Assembly: GCA_016617855.1 (NCBI GenBank) | Contig: JAECUM010009856.1 | Location: forward strand, 1 to 64,000 | Direction: 5' to 3' | DNA: 64,000 nt | From: Megalonaias nervosa | Taxonomy: Eukaryota; Mollusca; Bivalvia; Unionida; Unionidae | Shown: positions 10,150 through 21,659 of the stretch, piece by piece | How the letters are laid out: the number at the start of each line of letters is the position of its first letter | Position numbering within the stretch: position 1 is the stretch's first letter | Translations under genes and position numbers: made by a program | Notes under the pieces: model-generated | What the model was told of the DNA's origin: nothing | The model's input: the letters and a program-made list of their open reading frames with translations, nothing else | Database searches by the model: none

Positions 10150-11420
10150 AAGGAAGTTAATTAAAAAAACTGTAATAAAGTCCAATTATTTTCTTCTCTT
10201 TAATTTCCTTATTTTGTTTCGCTGGTTAATAATTCCATTTTGTCACAAGTAGAGATGAACCTAAATATGATGAAGTTGCAATGTCTAATACAGGAAGACA
10301 GTCAACGTTATTATTAATTATATATTCTATATTTTAACGAATCTTAAAGTACGCAATCTGCATATTATTGACATCTGTTGAACACGTACATATCATTTTA
10401 TATTTACGTTACAGTGAGCTTTAGAGTTATGCACCCTATTTCTTTTTTAAACTCTGCATATGCCTTATGTCACTGCTATCAAATATATTAAACATAATCG
10501 GTAAATAATATCCATACGCGGAGAAACGTAGTGCCGGATCAACACAGAAGAAAAATCTCCGATCATTTAGCTATCATCCAACATATGTATTAGTGTTCGT
10601 TAAAGCAAATTTTGAAGACATTTTCGTAACTCATTGAGTCTGTAATTTAACCGCTGCTTTAAAGATAGTTCAGATGCGGATAGATATACAATATTAGCGC
10701 GACTTGCTACGCTTCTTTATTTGCCGTCATATCAATCAAAAATTAGGATGTTTAGCAACATCAATGTTCGTACCAAACTTTTCTCAGCGTGAGAATAGTT
10801 ACAGCTGCAGTCCTGAAGGCTTTTAAAGTTTGCAACACGATTTCCCACTCTTGATGTAAGGAAAGTATGGGTTATCTTAGAAATTTTTTTTATTGAAAAC
10901 TATCATGCTTGTTGGAAGCAATATGTTAGCACTGAGTCAACAGTCGGGACCTTTATGGATATAAACACAAAGAAATTCTACAGGAACGTGCGAGAGCTGT
11001 TTTTAAATTTTTTTAAAATAATATTTCTATTTTTTAATCGATAGTGGTTTTGATAATTATGCATTGATGACAATATCTTTTTCTATGCTGATGAAAGTAG
11101 TGAAACTGATGTCTCGACACTTGAAAAAGGTTTGTGTATCTCAGACTGAACCGTTCACAAATACCTAAATCAATGCAAATCCAGAGAAGATTCAAGCATT
11201 AGATATTGACTACAAAACAAATAGTCTCTATTTTACCTTCACGAAATTGCCAAAAGGGTGAAAAGGAAATTATTTTCTTAAGAATAACAGTTGCTTTACA
11301 ACTCAGATTTAATACTCATATATCAGACTTATGTAAGGAGTCATCAGAACAACTTAATGTTCTAAAATTAATAAGCAGGCACCTAAAATGATAAGGCAAA
11401 AAGAATTTTACCACTCATTT
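10150..11420. other. Intron, no recognisable feature
   Basis: AT-rich intronic sequence between exon 3 and the LINE remnant. I see no exon-like open frame, repeat array or paired inverted repeat here. Confidence 0.4.
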
Positions 11421-11439
11421 AAACTAGAACCGCATTGCT

Positions 11440-13535
11440 CACCTTCGTGTCCTGATGAAGTGGCTAGACAAGGTGCCGTAACATTGCTTGCTGCACCTAG
11501 GCTTTGGTTTGCATTCCCTGGCTGATAAAAGTGACGTTGTTCACCATCAGTGACTGGAATGTGCACGCTCTATTGGACAGTACGTCAGCAGACAGACGAG
11601 ATAGTAGAACAGATTTAGATCGTACTGAACTGACCAGATTCAACATCATCCTATCGATCCTGAGTGAAACGAGACTTGCTGAGAAAGGGCACCTCGTCGA
11701 AGTAGGCGCCGTCCACACCTTCTTCTGGTGTAATCGAAATAAAGTAGATCAATGTCAATCTGGAGCGGTGTTTGCGATCAAATCGTAGCTACTCAGTAAC
11801 CTCTCAAATCTCCCAAAGAGTGTAAATGACAGACTAACGCAAATGATACTCCCACCGTCTCAAAAACATGCAACTATCGCCGGCGCTTATGCACCCACCA
11901 ACGACTATCCCATATGAAAGATATAGAACAAATTTTATGAAGACCTGGAGTCTCTTATCGCAGATGTAACAAAAAAAACCCAGCTAAACTCATCACCCTT
12001 AGTGACTTAAATGCTAGAGTTGGCGCAGATCACCATACAGCACCAGGCGTCATCGGCAAAAATGACTTTAGCAAATGCAACAGCAACTGACTCTTACCAG
12101 TGAAGAAGTGCGCGGATCACCAACACAGTCTTCCACCTACCAACTCGTAACAGGACGTCTTGGATGCACTCTTGCTTCAGACCATGGCGTATCGTTCACT
12201 GTGGCATCGTCAGGAGAAGAGACAGTCAGGATATCCGAGAGACGAAGGCCGTGTACTCGGTTGTATCCATAACCCCAAGTCCCACCGCAATTAAATATCA
12301 AGACTGGTTTGATGAGCATAAGTAAGCAAGCGACTAGATCTGCTGCCCCCATTGGAAATCAGCATAGGTCTTGATGATAAAACATTGACCGAAACTGTGA
12401 AAACAGCTGCCATGCGGACCAATGGTGAAACACCTGAAGCAGATATTATACCAGCAGAAATCTAGAAAGCTGGCGGATCGCACATGACACAGAAACAAAC
12501 TGAACAATTCTAGTCAACGTAGTCTCAAGGAACCACAACCCAGAAGAACAAGGATGCGTGTATCGTCCGCTTGTGCAAACGGAAAGACGTTAGTCAATAC
12601 TGCGACAATCATCAGATCATCTCCTTGCTGCCAATAACTCGCATAATCTGCGTCAAAAATCACTCTGAGTATCACACCCTTCAAAGCCTCATGCCTGAGA
12701 GTCGGTATGGCTTCAGGAAAGTTTCGGGCGCCACATACATGGTGTTTGATGCTCGTCAGCTCTAGAAGAAATGCCAGGAACAGGACTCCGAATCTGTACA
12801 CGACATATTTCGACCTGACAAAGGACATTTGATTAAGTCAGTCGTGGGACCGCTGGAAGATCAAGGCAGAATTTGGTTGCCCAGTTAAATTAAATTCATC
12901 CGTAATGGGCAAGCAATTCCACGATGAGTCATGTAAACCATTTCGAGTCGCCATTGGAGTCAAGTAAGGATGCGTGTTGGCTAAAACCCTCATCAGTGTG
13001 ATGTTCTCTGTCTTGCTGTCATATCCTTCCCTGATTATGACACTATGATCGACATCAGACACCGGTCTGATGACATGATTTTCAATTTGAGGAGATTACG
13101 TGCAAAAATGAAGTTACAGGAAGTGAATTTTTTCGTGACCTCCTATTTGGTGGCGACTGTTTCCTGAATGCCAGATCTGTGTTTGACATGCTACAGAGTA
13201 TGAACAATTTCTATTCAGCTTGTGACAATTAGGGTCTCACCATTAGTATCACGAAGACAGGGGTGATCACAAACCTGCACCAGAAAATCCTTATGTAGAG
13301 CCTACCATCACGGTGAATCGATAAATCATTAATGATCTGGACAAATTTACTTGCCTTTTGCGGTACACTGATACGTGCAGTCCATATCCATGACAAAATC
13401 ATCACCAAAATTTCCGAAGAAAACATGCAGGAGCTCAGAGGCATCATAATGCAAAGAAAACTGAAGGTCGCAAAGCCAGTGTGTTGTCGACCCTGCTCTA
13501 TGCATGCGAAACCTTCATCTGCTAACTCTAAGGTC
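11440..13535 (+). pseudogene. Decayed non-LTR retrotransposon (APE endonuclease plus reverse transcriptase)
   Basis: Plus-strand translation shows LINE pol signatures in order, broken by many stops and frameshifts. The endonuclease starts at about 11530 (TISDWNVHALLDS, then LSETRLAEKGHLVEVG) and continues past 11900 (TIAGAYAPTNDY-like) and 12000 (SDLNARVGADHH). RT motifs follow: DNHQIISLLPITRI and LMPESRYGFRKVSGAT (12610-12745), then GCVLAKTLISVMFSVLLS with an upstream stop (about 12970), ending near LLYACETF at about 13500. The type is the common endonuclease-reverse transcriptase often mislabelled craniofacial development protein 2-like; an RTE-like clade is possible. It is dead and lies antisense inside an intron of the EGF/VWA gene. 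Confidence 0.8.
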
Positions 13536-13539
13536 GAAC

Positions 13540-14990
13540 ACCAATTTACCTCATTCATCCTAGATTATTTATTTATTTATTGTAATGTTATATGCATTGT
13601 ATTGTCCGTACCTTTCTAATGATAATTTTATGTATTGAATGTAATTTGTCAGTTTGTTCTGATGCACGTGTCTTGAACCTACTCGGCGCTGTGTTTCCTG
13701 GATTGTTCGGATGTGATATACTTCTTGCGAATATTAAAATATAATTCCTAATATGCATGATTCTTAACATATGACATATATTGTAATGTTTGCATACGTG
13801 TCATGCATATTAATTTCCCGCACGTCTTATGCATGAGCATATTTATTAATGTCGGTAGAAAAACTCGATATAAACTCAAAGGAACCTTAACAAGAAACAG
13901 CAAGGAGAGAAGGACGTCTCAGTAAATTTGTTTATAAATATTTGTGCAAAGCATATAAATAGGTTCGGATGCTTTTCGTAACTTGCATAGCTATCATTCT
14001 AAACAAATCGCAATTATTATATTGCGAAACAGCAGTGTATATTGAAAGGAACTACATGAAAGGAACTACATGAAAGACACTTTGCAGCACAGTTATTTTA
14101 TTACAAATATGCAATCAAGATGTTATATTTGTAAAAATATCTATTATAATAGCATGAAGTAAACTGCAAAATATTCAGGAGAAATATTTACTTCCGAAAT
14201 GCACAGAAGATCTAAAATGTAAACTTCACTCCAAAAAAATGTTGGCTCTTTTCATTGCTCTCTATTTCCGACGTTATGCTTGCATTTGTAACTCTAGGAA
14301 TCTTAAAAATTGAAAAAATCGTGTTGGGTTTCTCCGGTCCGAACAATCTTATCTATATTTTTTTACACGTTAGAGTTCGATGGTGCGTAACATTAATGCA
14401 AGCAGTAGTGCAATTACCCTTCCTATCCCTCCCTCATTCTCCTCGTTAAGTTTTGAATTATGCAATAATTTATTAACTTGCATCAGCATTCGTATATTTA
14501 CGAACATAAAAAGTCCATTGCTGTAAATTCGATCATTTATTCAGCGATTCACCTCTGTTTTGAAGACAGAAATATATCAGTTTATACTGCCATAAAGCAG
14601 ATGTCAAACATTCGAAGTTAATATATTTCGAAGATTGCGTTGGGCTAATCTACAAGTGGTCTGAAAGTTCTGTGAAGAAATATAAATTGCTATCATTTCG
14701 CCATTTTGTACGGCAGTCGTAGTTAGTAGAGGCGAAAACTTAAAACACTTTAAGAACAATGAGCCTTCTGTGTAGATGATACTCGTACGGCTCCGTTCTC
14801 CATCACAGCAATATACATACATTCAAAACCATAAAAATCCATATCACTGAAAATAAATCAGTTCAATTCGTCTGGTTTTCCTGTTTGAAAAGGGAAATTG
14901 TTTGTCTAAGAAATTTAAAGATATTTTCAGACAAGCAATATTGTCAGTGTTTTCCTATAGACAATTCAAGAGGAAAATAGACTCAACATG
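13540..14990. other. Intron, no gene seen
   Basis: AT-rich intronic DNA between the LINE remnant and exon 2. There is a short ATTT run at 13566-13580 and a two-copy GAAAGGAACTACAT duplication near 14045. Nothing coding is supported. Confidence 0.4.
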
Positions 14991-14999
14991 TGTACTTAC

Positions 15000-15145
15000 A
15001 TAACACTGAGCAAAATTTTCTTCACAATTTTCATTTTGTGTAGAGTGGAGGCACCAGTATGGACTTGATCTCAAGAATGACATTGCCATTTTACCGCTAA
15101 TACCTATTCCATCCGGGAGATGAGTATGATTTTCGTTAGCTTGGA
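15000..15145 (-). CDS. Exon 2 of secreted EGF/VWA-domain protein
   Basis: The acceptor is TTTTTTACAG|TC and the donor is TAT|GTAAGT, both close to consensus. The exon enters in phase 1 and leaves in phase 0, encoding 48 full codons after the shared Val. The mature N-terminus starts around QANENHTHLPDG, and three cysteines follow (PYWC, ENC, AQCY). I do not recognise this domain. Between this exon and exon 1 lie two diverged copies of a roughly 300-bp intronic duplication. Between it and exon 3 lies a 4.85-kb intron that holds a decayed LINE in the opposite orientation. Confidence 0.65.
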
Positions 15146-15231
15146 CTGTAAAAAACAGTGGAGTTACAATATCAGAACTCGAAAATTTGAGTTGTGGATT
15201 CATAGAAAAAAGCAAAAACACTATTGTCAAG

Positions 15232-15233
<2 letters not shown>

Positions 15234-15292
<59 letters not shown>
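15234..15292. repeat. (CA)n(TA)n microsatellite
   Basis: A compound dinucleotide run just upstream (minus sense) of exon 2. Confidence 0.95.
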
Positions 15293-15384
15293 GAATCGCT
15301 ACCTAAGATTTTCTGTGCCATCACAGTGTCCCTCGAAGGTCGGACTATGAAGCAGAGAAAACACGGGGAAACAAATATTTTATC

Positions 15385-15935
15385 GCGCATACGTTTTTCA
15401 AAGGTCACCATGTGTCCTTTTCTGTCATGTTCTACCAATAAACAAAATCATCAAATGACAGTAGATATGCAATTATTGACAATATAATACCAATTCAATG
15501 AAGTCGAATCATTTGTTGAAAAATATTATTTTTTCAAGAGGAAAGAAAAACACACACTTCCTAGCTCAACAATATCGCTCCATTACTTTATTTGCCCATT
15601 TTCAAATCCAGTGACATCACCCTGTCGTAAGATATTAAGAATGAAAATATAACTACACCCATAGTAGGTACTTCTGAACGCCAAACACATTTTTCACAGG
15701 CCACCATAATTCCTTTTTCTGAAATTTTGTATCTGAAAACAAGTAGTCTTCACAGTTGATATACAGGTATTAACAATGTTAAAGCAATTCAATGAAAATA
15801 AATCATTTTGAAAACTCATTTTTCCAGAAGGAATAAAAACCCAAACCCATCGTTCCTCAGTTTTTGAGGATCATTCTCAAAATCCAGTGGGACCAAACCG
15901 TATCCTGAGACTGACAGAAAGAGAGATAAAGTAAG
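15385..15935. repeat. Diverged tandem duplication of about 300 bp
   Basis: Blocks around 15395-15620 and 15690-15900 share an order of motifs: TTTTTCAAAGGTCACCAT versus TTTTTCACAGGCCACCAT, then CAATTCAATGAA, then a TTTTTC or TTTTTCC block followed by AAA-rich coding-poor DNA. A third short fragment of the same family (TGTACAGGTATTGACAATGT) occurs at 16380. Intron 1. Confidence 0.55.
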
Positions 15936-16018
15936 CGCATCCCTTTAGTGGATGTAGCTTCAATGTGCTTGAATTTATTCATCTTTTTTGCCAAACTAAG
16001 TCTGAAATGAATGCATAC

Positions 16019-16079
16019 CTGTCATATATAGAAAACACGCAAAAGGCAGAATATAATAGACATGAAAATAAACAGCCAT
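16019..16079 (-). CDS. Exon 1 (signal peptide) of secreted EGF/VWA-domain protein
   Basis: Read on the minus strand, an ATG at 16079 opens 20 codons (MAVYFHVYYILPFACFLYMT) and stops at a donor G|GTATGC in phase 1. The peptide is hydrophobic with a short polar start, as expected for a signal peptide, so the product should enter the secretory pathway. The donor phase matches the acceptor of the next exon at 15145, where the shared codon is GTC (Val). I chose this start because it is the only ATG giving a hydrophobic leader that splices in frame into the downstream exons. No TATA box or transcription start could be fixed upstream. Confidence 0.62.
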
Positions 16080-16229
16080 TGTGTCTTATAGGAAACTACC
16101 AGCTCCAGGATGTATTCACATAAAAATTTATGTACAGGCAAATTTATCGAGACGCTGTGGATAAGTATTAGAGACGTCTATTCCGCGTATCGATGACTCT
16201 GTTGATTTGAACTAGTCTTGCTAGTACGA

Positions 16230-16283
16230 AAAAGTCATATATATCTTAGACACGGAAAAGTCATATATATCTTAGACACGGAA
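16230..16283. repeat. Two-copy direct repeat of 26 bp
   Basis: AAAAGTCATATATATCTTAG plus ACACGG occurs twice head to tail, upstream of the EGF/VWA gene first coding exon. Confidence 0.8.
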
Positions 16284-16518
16284 GTTATAGCTGTTGGCAA
16301 AATGGCCTGCATTGTTCACTCTAATAAGTGATTTGATAGAATAACTGGCTTCTTTTCAATGCGACTAATCAAGCAGAAAATGTACAGGTATTGACAATGT
16401 TAAAGCGAATACTGTGTTTTCACATTATGATACTCCCGAAAAAAGACGAAAGCGTCATAACATATCTTGTTGGTAGAGTTAACAAACGAATCTGACGTTG
16501 CTAAGGCTGTGCGTTGCG

Positions 16519-16716
16519 TTCCTGGTTGTCTGCAAGCTATACAAACCGAAGCATCATTCCTGGTTGTCTGCAAGCTGTACAAACCGAAGCTTCATTCCTG
16601 GTTGTCTGCAAGCTGTACAATCCGAAGCTTCATTCCTGGTTGTCTGCAAGCTGTACAAACCGAAGCATCATTCCTGGTTGTCTGCAAGCTGTACAAACCG
16701 AAACATTATTTCTGGA
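16519..16716. repeat. 38-bp minisatellite, five copies
   Basis: The unit begins TTCCTGGTTGTCTGCAAGCT and repeats at exactly 38-bp spacing (16519, 16557, 16595, 16633, 16671). Because 38 is not a multiple of 3 and the unit lacks stops, all three forward frames stay open. The resulting Trp/Cys/Lys-rich open frames are therefore not evidence of a gene. Confidence 0.92.
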
Positions 16717-18307
16717 GGAGAGACGAACCAAACATGAAAGATTTAAAATGCACACACACACACACCACCCAACCCCGAAGTTAAAGGATAAATGAAATAT
16801 TTACAAATGAACAACCAAGTGGTTATTGATACGTACAGAATATAGTTTGGTTGACATTTGGCGAGAGAGAAATATTGGTGCAAAAAGACAAATGGAGAAA
16901 AAGTAATCGAATTAAGAAACCCAGGCCATACTTTGTCTCCTAATTCAGAAAATCTTGTCATAATAGTTGAAGAAACAGTCGTAAAATTCTGCTATAGAAA
17001 TGACCCTTTCCTTGTAAAAATGTCCTAGTCCACAGAAAAATTGATTTTAAAAAAAATTCTTCTTAGACATTCAATCACTCATTTTTAAAAGATCCAGGAT
17101 ACAACTGATCACTGCAAAAGTCAGTATATTTCCCCTAATCAAAGTAATCAATTCTAAGCAAATTCCGGCTTCGGATCGATTTTATCAACTGTGTTTTCTA
17201 AATGATACTGTTATAAATTAGAGAGAAACCCGTCTTCTACTCATCGTTTAAAAAATACGACAGTATAAACTGGCTTATTAATGAAATCAATTCTGTGAAA
17301 CGAATTAATAAAAGTAATAAGTTTCAAATTGTAGAGTGCAGAAAGAATCAGCTGGTAGAAGTCGTAGAGACGAAGTGGAAGGTGTGAGAATAAGATCAAA
17401 GGCAAAATGTATCGAAGAAGGGAAACACATATCACAATACGATAATTATATCCGGTGATCAGAAAATTAGAAACTACGTTAGTAAACTTATGACTAATTT
17501 GGCAAAATCGGATGGAACATACAGTGGTAATCAGTCAGAAATCTTGAAAGGATCAATATTGTATTGTCAAAAGTTTATTATTATCATCAGGTGGACCCCG
17601 TTGATATCTAGTCCCTTCGTAACATTATTAATACTCTTAAACTAGACAGTGCATAGAAAGAAACAATCTTTGAATATCCCTATACCTTTAACCGAAGCAA
17701 ATGCAAGCTTAACAATACATGCCAAATAAAGTAGCACAGGATCAGAGGGAATTACAATTCAGATTATTTTCAAAAATTCTTTTGGATAGATATTGGTCCA
17801 TATTAGGAAAGGACAATTAATGTTTCAAATAATTTTGGGAAGCTATCAAATACTCAAAAGGAAGGCGTAATAACTTGTGTTTCATAATGTGATAACCCTA
17901 AACAGCATATGAAGAATTGGAAACCAATCTACTAAACTTATGAAGCTTACGATACTGTATCAGCATGCATTACAAATAGACAAAGCATGTTCTTCCAGGA
18001 ATGATTAGTAACGATCAAGCTGGTTTCATTAAGAGAAGATATACTGGATAATATATTAGTATCCGATATGATCGTGTTTTCGAAAATAATGCAATATACC
18101 TGGAGTTCTACTCTTACTTTGAGAAAGCTTTTGATTCTGATGCATTTCTTTTCATTGATAAACTTGCAGGAGTTGCTCAAATTTTATGCTGCGAGGTGTG
18201 TGTGTGTGGTTTATTTTCATTTTTAAAATATCCGACAAACGTTTAATATGTTGCAATCCATCATTTCCTTTACCGATTAAAAATATTGCTATCTTGCTCT
18301 CATAGTC

Positions 18308-18352
18308 AACGCAGCTTATAGAGTTGATGCTGGTTACAGAGTTGATGCTGCT
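18308..18352. repeat. 18-bp minisatellite block, unit 1
   Basis: Copies of GAGTTGATGCTGCTTATA, in register with later blocks. A second short block of the same family is at 18605-18665. Confidence 0.75.
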
Positions 18353-18354
18353 TA

Positions 18355-18600
18355 GCATGGATCACTGAAGTGCCAGTTAGAGGGCAATAGGAATCGTCCT
18401 GGGCGGTACTTCTAAAAGGGCTGCAAGAAAGGAAAAAAGGAAAAAGGAAAGAGGAAAGAGAAAGGAAAAGAAAATGAAAAAGAAAGAGAGCGATCGGAAA
18501 AAGAGGATAAAATATTTTGAAAATTTGTTGATGACGTTGATGATGCGGCTGACGGCAGCATCTCGGACCTTCGCTCGGGTAGACATTTTAGCTCCGTAGA
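18355..18600. repeat. Purine-rich repeat inserted in minisatellite, copy 1
   Basis: About 245 bp with a GA/AAAGG-rich core (18420-18500). The right end reads TTTTAGCTCCGTAGACCAATGG. A same-orientation copy is at 20038-20302 (TTTAGCTCCGTAGGTCACTGG). Unit 3 lacks it at the matching place, which suggests a separate insertion; no clean target duplication was found. Confidence 0.5.
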
Positions 18601-19392
18601 CCAATGGCATTGATGCTGATTCTAGAGTTGATGCCGCTTATTCAATTGATGCTGATTATATCCATGTTATGGTCATCGAATGCAGTATGTAGATCTCCAT
18701 CATTTCTGGACATAGTAGGATGGATTTTATTTTTATGTTTCAAATCGACAAATCAACATTTTCATTCTCTTTCAATTGTTTTGTATCACAACCATCTTTG
18801 ACCACAGTTTCATCCCATCCACATTTGTAAACAAAAGTACATTATCTCTTGATATCGATATGTTTGTTTTGATACTGAATTGGTGAAATATATCTGTGTC
18901 CACTGTCTATAATCTGTCGGAGATTATATTTTCTACCATGCTTATAAATTATGAAAACAAATCAACCACAACGGGATCGGATTTCTGGCCCATTCAATCC
19001 ATCTTATTTATTTTATTCCTGTTTTAAATGTCTCACATCAGCAGACTGACATTCACAGTCTCTGAAGTTGTAGACATATGCAAAAATTATAAATATTAGG
19101 CTGTGTAAGTAAAGTTCTTGCAATTCGAAACGAGTTGTGCACACATTCGCAGGTACAAGGTGTGTGCTAGCAAAGTTCTCCGAGTTACAAATACAATGCT
19201 TGTGCTATTAAATTTCTCTTACTACGCTTATGTAAAACTAAATTACCCCCAAGTTCCAAGACTTTAGTGAGATTTCACTGACCTATAATGAGTACTGAGA
19301 AAAGCCGCATCACCTTTGATGCTAATATAATATGACCAATTTGTCAAAATGGAACATATAGTGCTAATCAGTCAGAAAACTTGAAACAATCC

Positions 19393-19670
19393 CTATTCAA
19401 CTCTCCCTGTAAATCTTACAAACATTACAAACATCACTTGTTTTTCCAGAAATCGTCTTCCATTCGATCGGTTGTAAATATTATCGATAGTGAGGTAAAT
19501 TATCTGCTCTTTCTGTTGATTGTACGTCTTGAGGAGCAGTTCATAAAGTACTGAAACTCCTTTGAATAAGTCTTGAACGTTTTTGTTCTCGTCAATTTGT
19601 TTCTGCAACTCTGATTTCTATTAAGCAAGTTTACTTTCAAGATCTTAATAAATATGTATTTCATGGTCGT
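19393..19670 (-). pseudogene. Coding-like coiled-coil relic shared by units 2 and 3
   Basis: On the minus strand an open stretch reads SELQKQIDENKNVQDLFKG, then YELLLKTYNQQKEQIIYLT and NRSNGRRFLEKQ. It is Gln/Lys/Glu/Leu rich with a heptad-like pattern. A diverged, frameshifted copy occupies 25606-25800. Two copies with related protein-like sequence suggest a former gene inside the repeat, perhaps an ORF1 or gag-like protein, but its strand is opposite to the RT fragment. I cannot name the family. Confidence 0.4.
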
Positions 19671-20037
19671 TATCATCCATTAAAACACCCACAGCATACG
19701 TTACACTTGAAAAATTGTATTTAGCCGTTATCAACAACAAAAGAAAACAGACATACATTTTTAACATTTCTTCAATCCGTTTAAACTTGTAAATGATTCC
19801 CACTGATGTTGTATTTTAATTGTTAATGAACCAACATATGTTTTTGTATGCCTAACTTTATATCCCAGAAATGGCTGTATTAGTCCAATCATTGTAGATG
19901 ATTCATGTACAGTTAACATTATCTACGAATTGTACTTCATATTTAGGTGAATATACATCGTGTATTTAATTTGTACCTTTCTCAAACTGTACTGTCTTGA
20001 CCATCTTGCTATCATAGTTAACTCTGCTTAACATTGC

Positions 20038-20302
20038 TTACTGGCGTACCAGATAATGGACAATGAGGGCGAATCGTCCCGGCGGTACATCTGAAGTGTC
20101 GGCAAAAAAGGGAAAAAAGAGAAAAAGGAAAGAGGAAAATGAAAGGAAAAGAAAAGGAAAAAGAAAGAGAGGGGGTAAAGGAGGATAATATTTTGAAAAT
20201 TTGATGATGCCGACATTGATGATGCTGCAGCCCTAAAATGAGCGGCAGAGGGCGGCATCTCGGACCTCCTCCCCGTGTGAAAGTTTAGCTCCGTAGGTCA
20301 CT
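20038..20302. repeat. Purine-rich repeat inserted in minisatellite, copy 2
   Basis: Second copy of the 18355-18600 element: a GCGTACCAGATAATGG left part, GA-rich core at 20107-20180 and a CTCCGTAGGTCACTGG right end. Confidence 0.5.
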
Positions 20303-20515
20303 GGCATTGATGCGGATTATAGAGTTGATGCTGCTTATATAATTAATGATATAATTGATGCTAATTATAGAATTGATGCTACTTATATAATTGATCCTAA
20401 TTACAGAGTTGATACTGACTATAGAGTTGATGCTGCTTATACCTTATTGATCCTGCATTCAGAGTTGATATTGATTTATAAAGTTTTGCTGCTTATAGAG
20501 TTGATGCTGCTTATA
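20303..20515. repeat. 18-bp minisatellite block, unit 2
   Basis: About twelve diverged copies of GAGTTGATGCTGCTTATA. A unit length divisible by 3 keeps frames open (repeating Leu/Met/Ile or Asp/Ala/Tyr), which explains the open frames here. Confidence 0.85.
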
Positions 20516-21659
20516 TCCATGCTATGGTCATTGAATGCAGTACGTAGATCTCCATCATTTCTGGACATTGTGGGATGGATTTTATTTTTGTTTCAAATCG
20601 ACAAATCAACATTTACATTCTCTTTAATTTTCTTTTGTATCAGAACCATCTTTGACCACACTTTTATCCCATCCAAATTTGTAAACAAGAGCATACTATG
20701 TCTTGATATCGATAATGTTGTTTTTGATAATGAATTCGTGAAATATATGTGTATCGACCGTCTAAAATCTGTCGCGTTTATCACAATTTTTGACATTATT
20801 TGTGTTTCCAACATTTCCAATTATTTCGTCTCCATTCTTTTCAGTTGTGAGGATTATATTGAACGTACAGTGATGAGGGTACAGAATATATCAAATATAT
20901 TAATGTTGGCATTCGAAATTGGAAGTCATTCCTTTTGTTTTCATTTATAATATTCTCATATTCTGTCACCTTGTATTTTTACTCACTGTTGATCAGTTTG
21001 GTGCGTCACTTTTTGTGAAAATAACTCTGTCCCTGAAGGCCTCACATCCCCATGTCCTATCAATGCATTCTATTCTCCAGCTATCAATTCAAAACGTTTC
21101 TCTCTAATCTTCATAAATACTTATATGAATTGCTAGAAACATCTTTATATTAACCTTAATTATTGCCAATGTTTTAAGATTATAAGAAAGATCAAACGAA
21201 AACAAAAGACTTTTATTTTCTTTATTTTGTATTTCTTTTCATTTTATTTGTTTTTGTTTGTTTTGTTTTGTTTGTTTTTATGGTAAATTATAACACACTT
21301 TCAAGAAAACATTGTCTTTTATTGTATCTTATTTCATTACTCTCGATGTGATACTATGTTGTCACTATCTGGGGAAAAATGTACATTTTATTCAGAGGAT
21401 ATAAAGTTCACGTGTGGCTTTTTTCTGTGTATTGGGGAATTGCTAAGTCAAAAATAAAAAAATAAAAAAAAAATGGCCTGTAAATGCAAGTAAGTAATTT
21501 CTGAGATTCTGTGACCCAATTACGTTATATATTCTTATAAACATTTAAAACACCTCCATTTCTCCGCAATTTGTGTAAGAGTGACTTAAGCAAATTGTAA
21601 TTTTCAATAAAATCACGATACATTTTTGTCACACCTGCGTTCATCATACCTGAGGCTCC

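Larger units (their letters stand above)
17140..18925 (+). mobile_element. Composite repeat unit 1 with L1/Tx1-type RT fragment
   Basis: This is the first of three related, internally deleted units. Plus-strand translation at 17500-18180 shows degenerate reverse-transcriptase motifs of the L1/Tx1 group: SDGTYSGNQSEIL-like linker, EGVITC, KNWKPIY, DQAGFIKRRYTG and FEKAFDS, with stops between. Related DNA lies in unit 3: the linker (17150-17350) at 23630-23830 and the RT part at 23840-24310. After the RT come an 18-bp minisatellite, a purine-rich insert (18355-18600), more minisatellite and a flank (18655-18925) that is repeated at 20515 and 26725. Confidence 0.65.

Noticed and set aside
16519..16716. 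CRISPR-like array
   Set aside because: Units are contiguous without unique spacers, in an animal genome; it is a minisatellite.
16467..16795. Three overlapping Cys/Lys/Trp repeat frames
   Set aside because: All arise from the 38-bp minisatellite, which is open in every forward frame.
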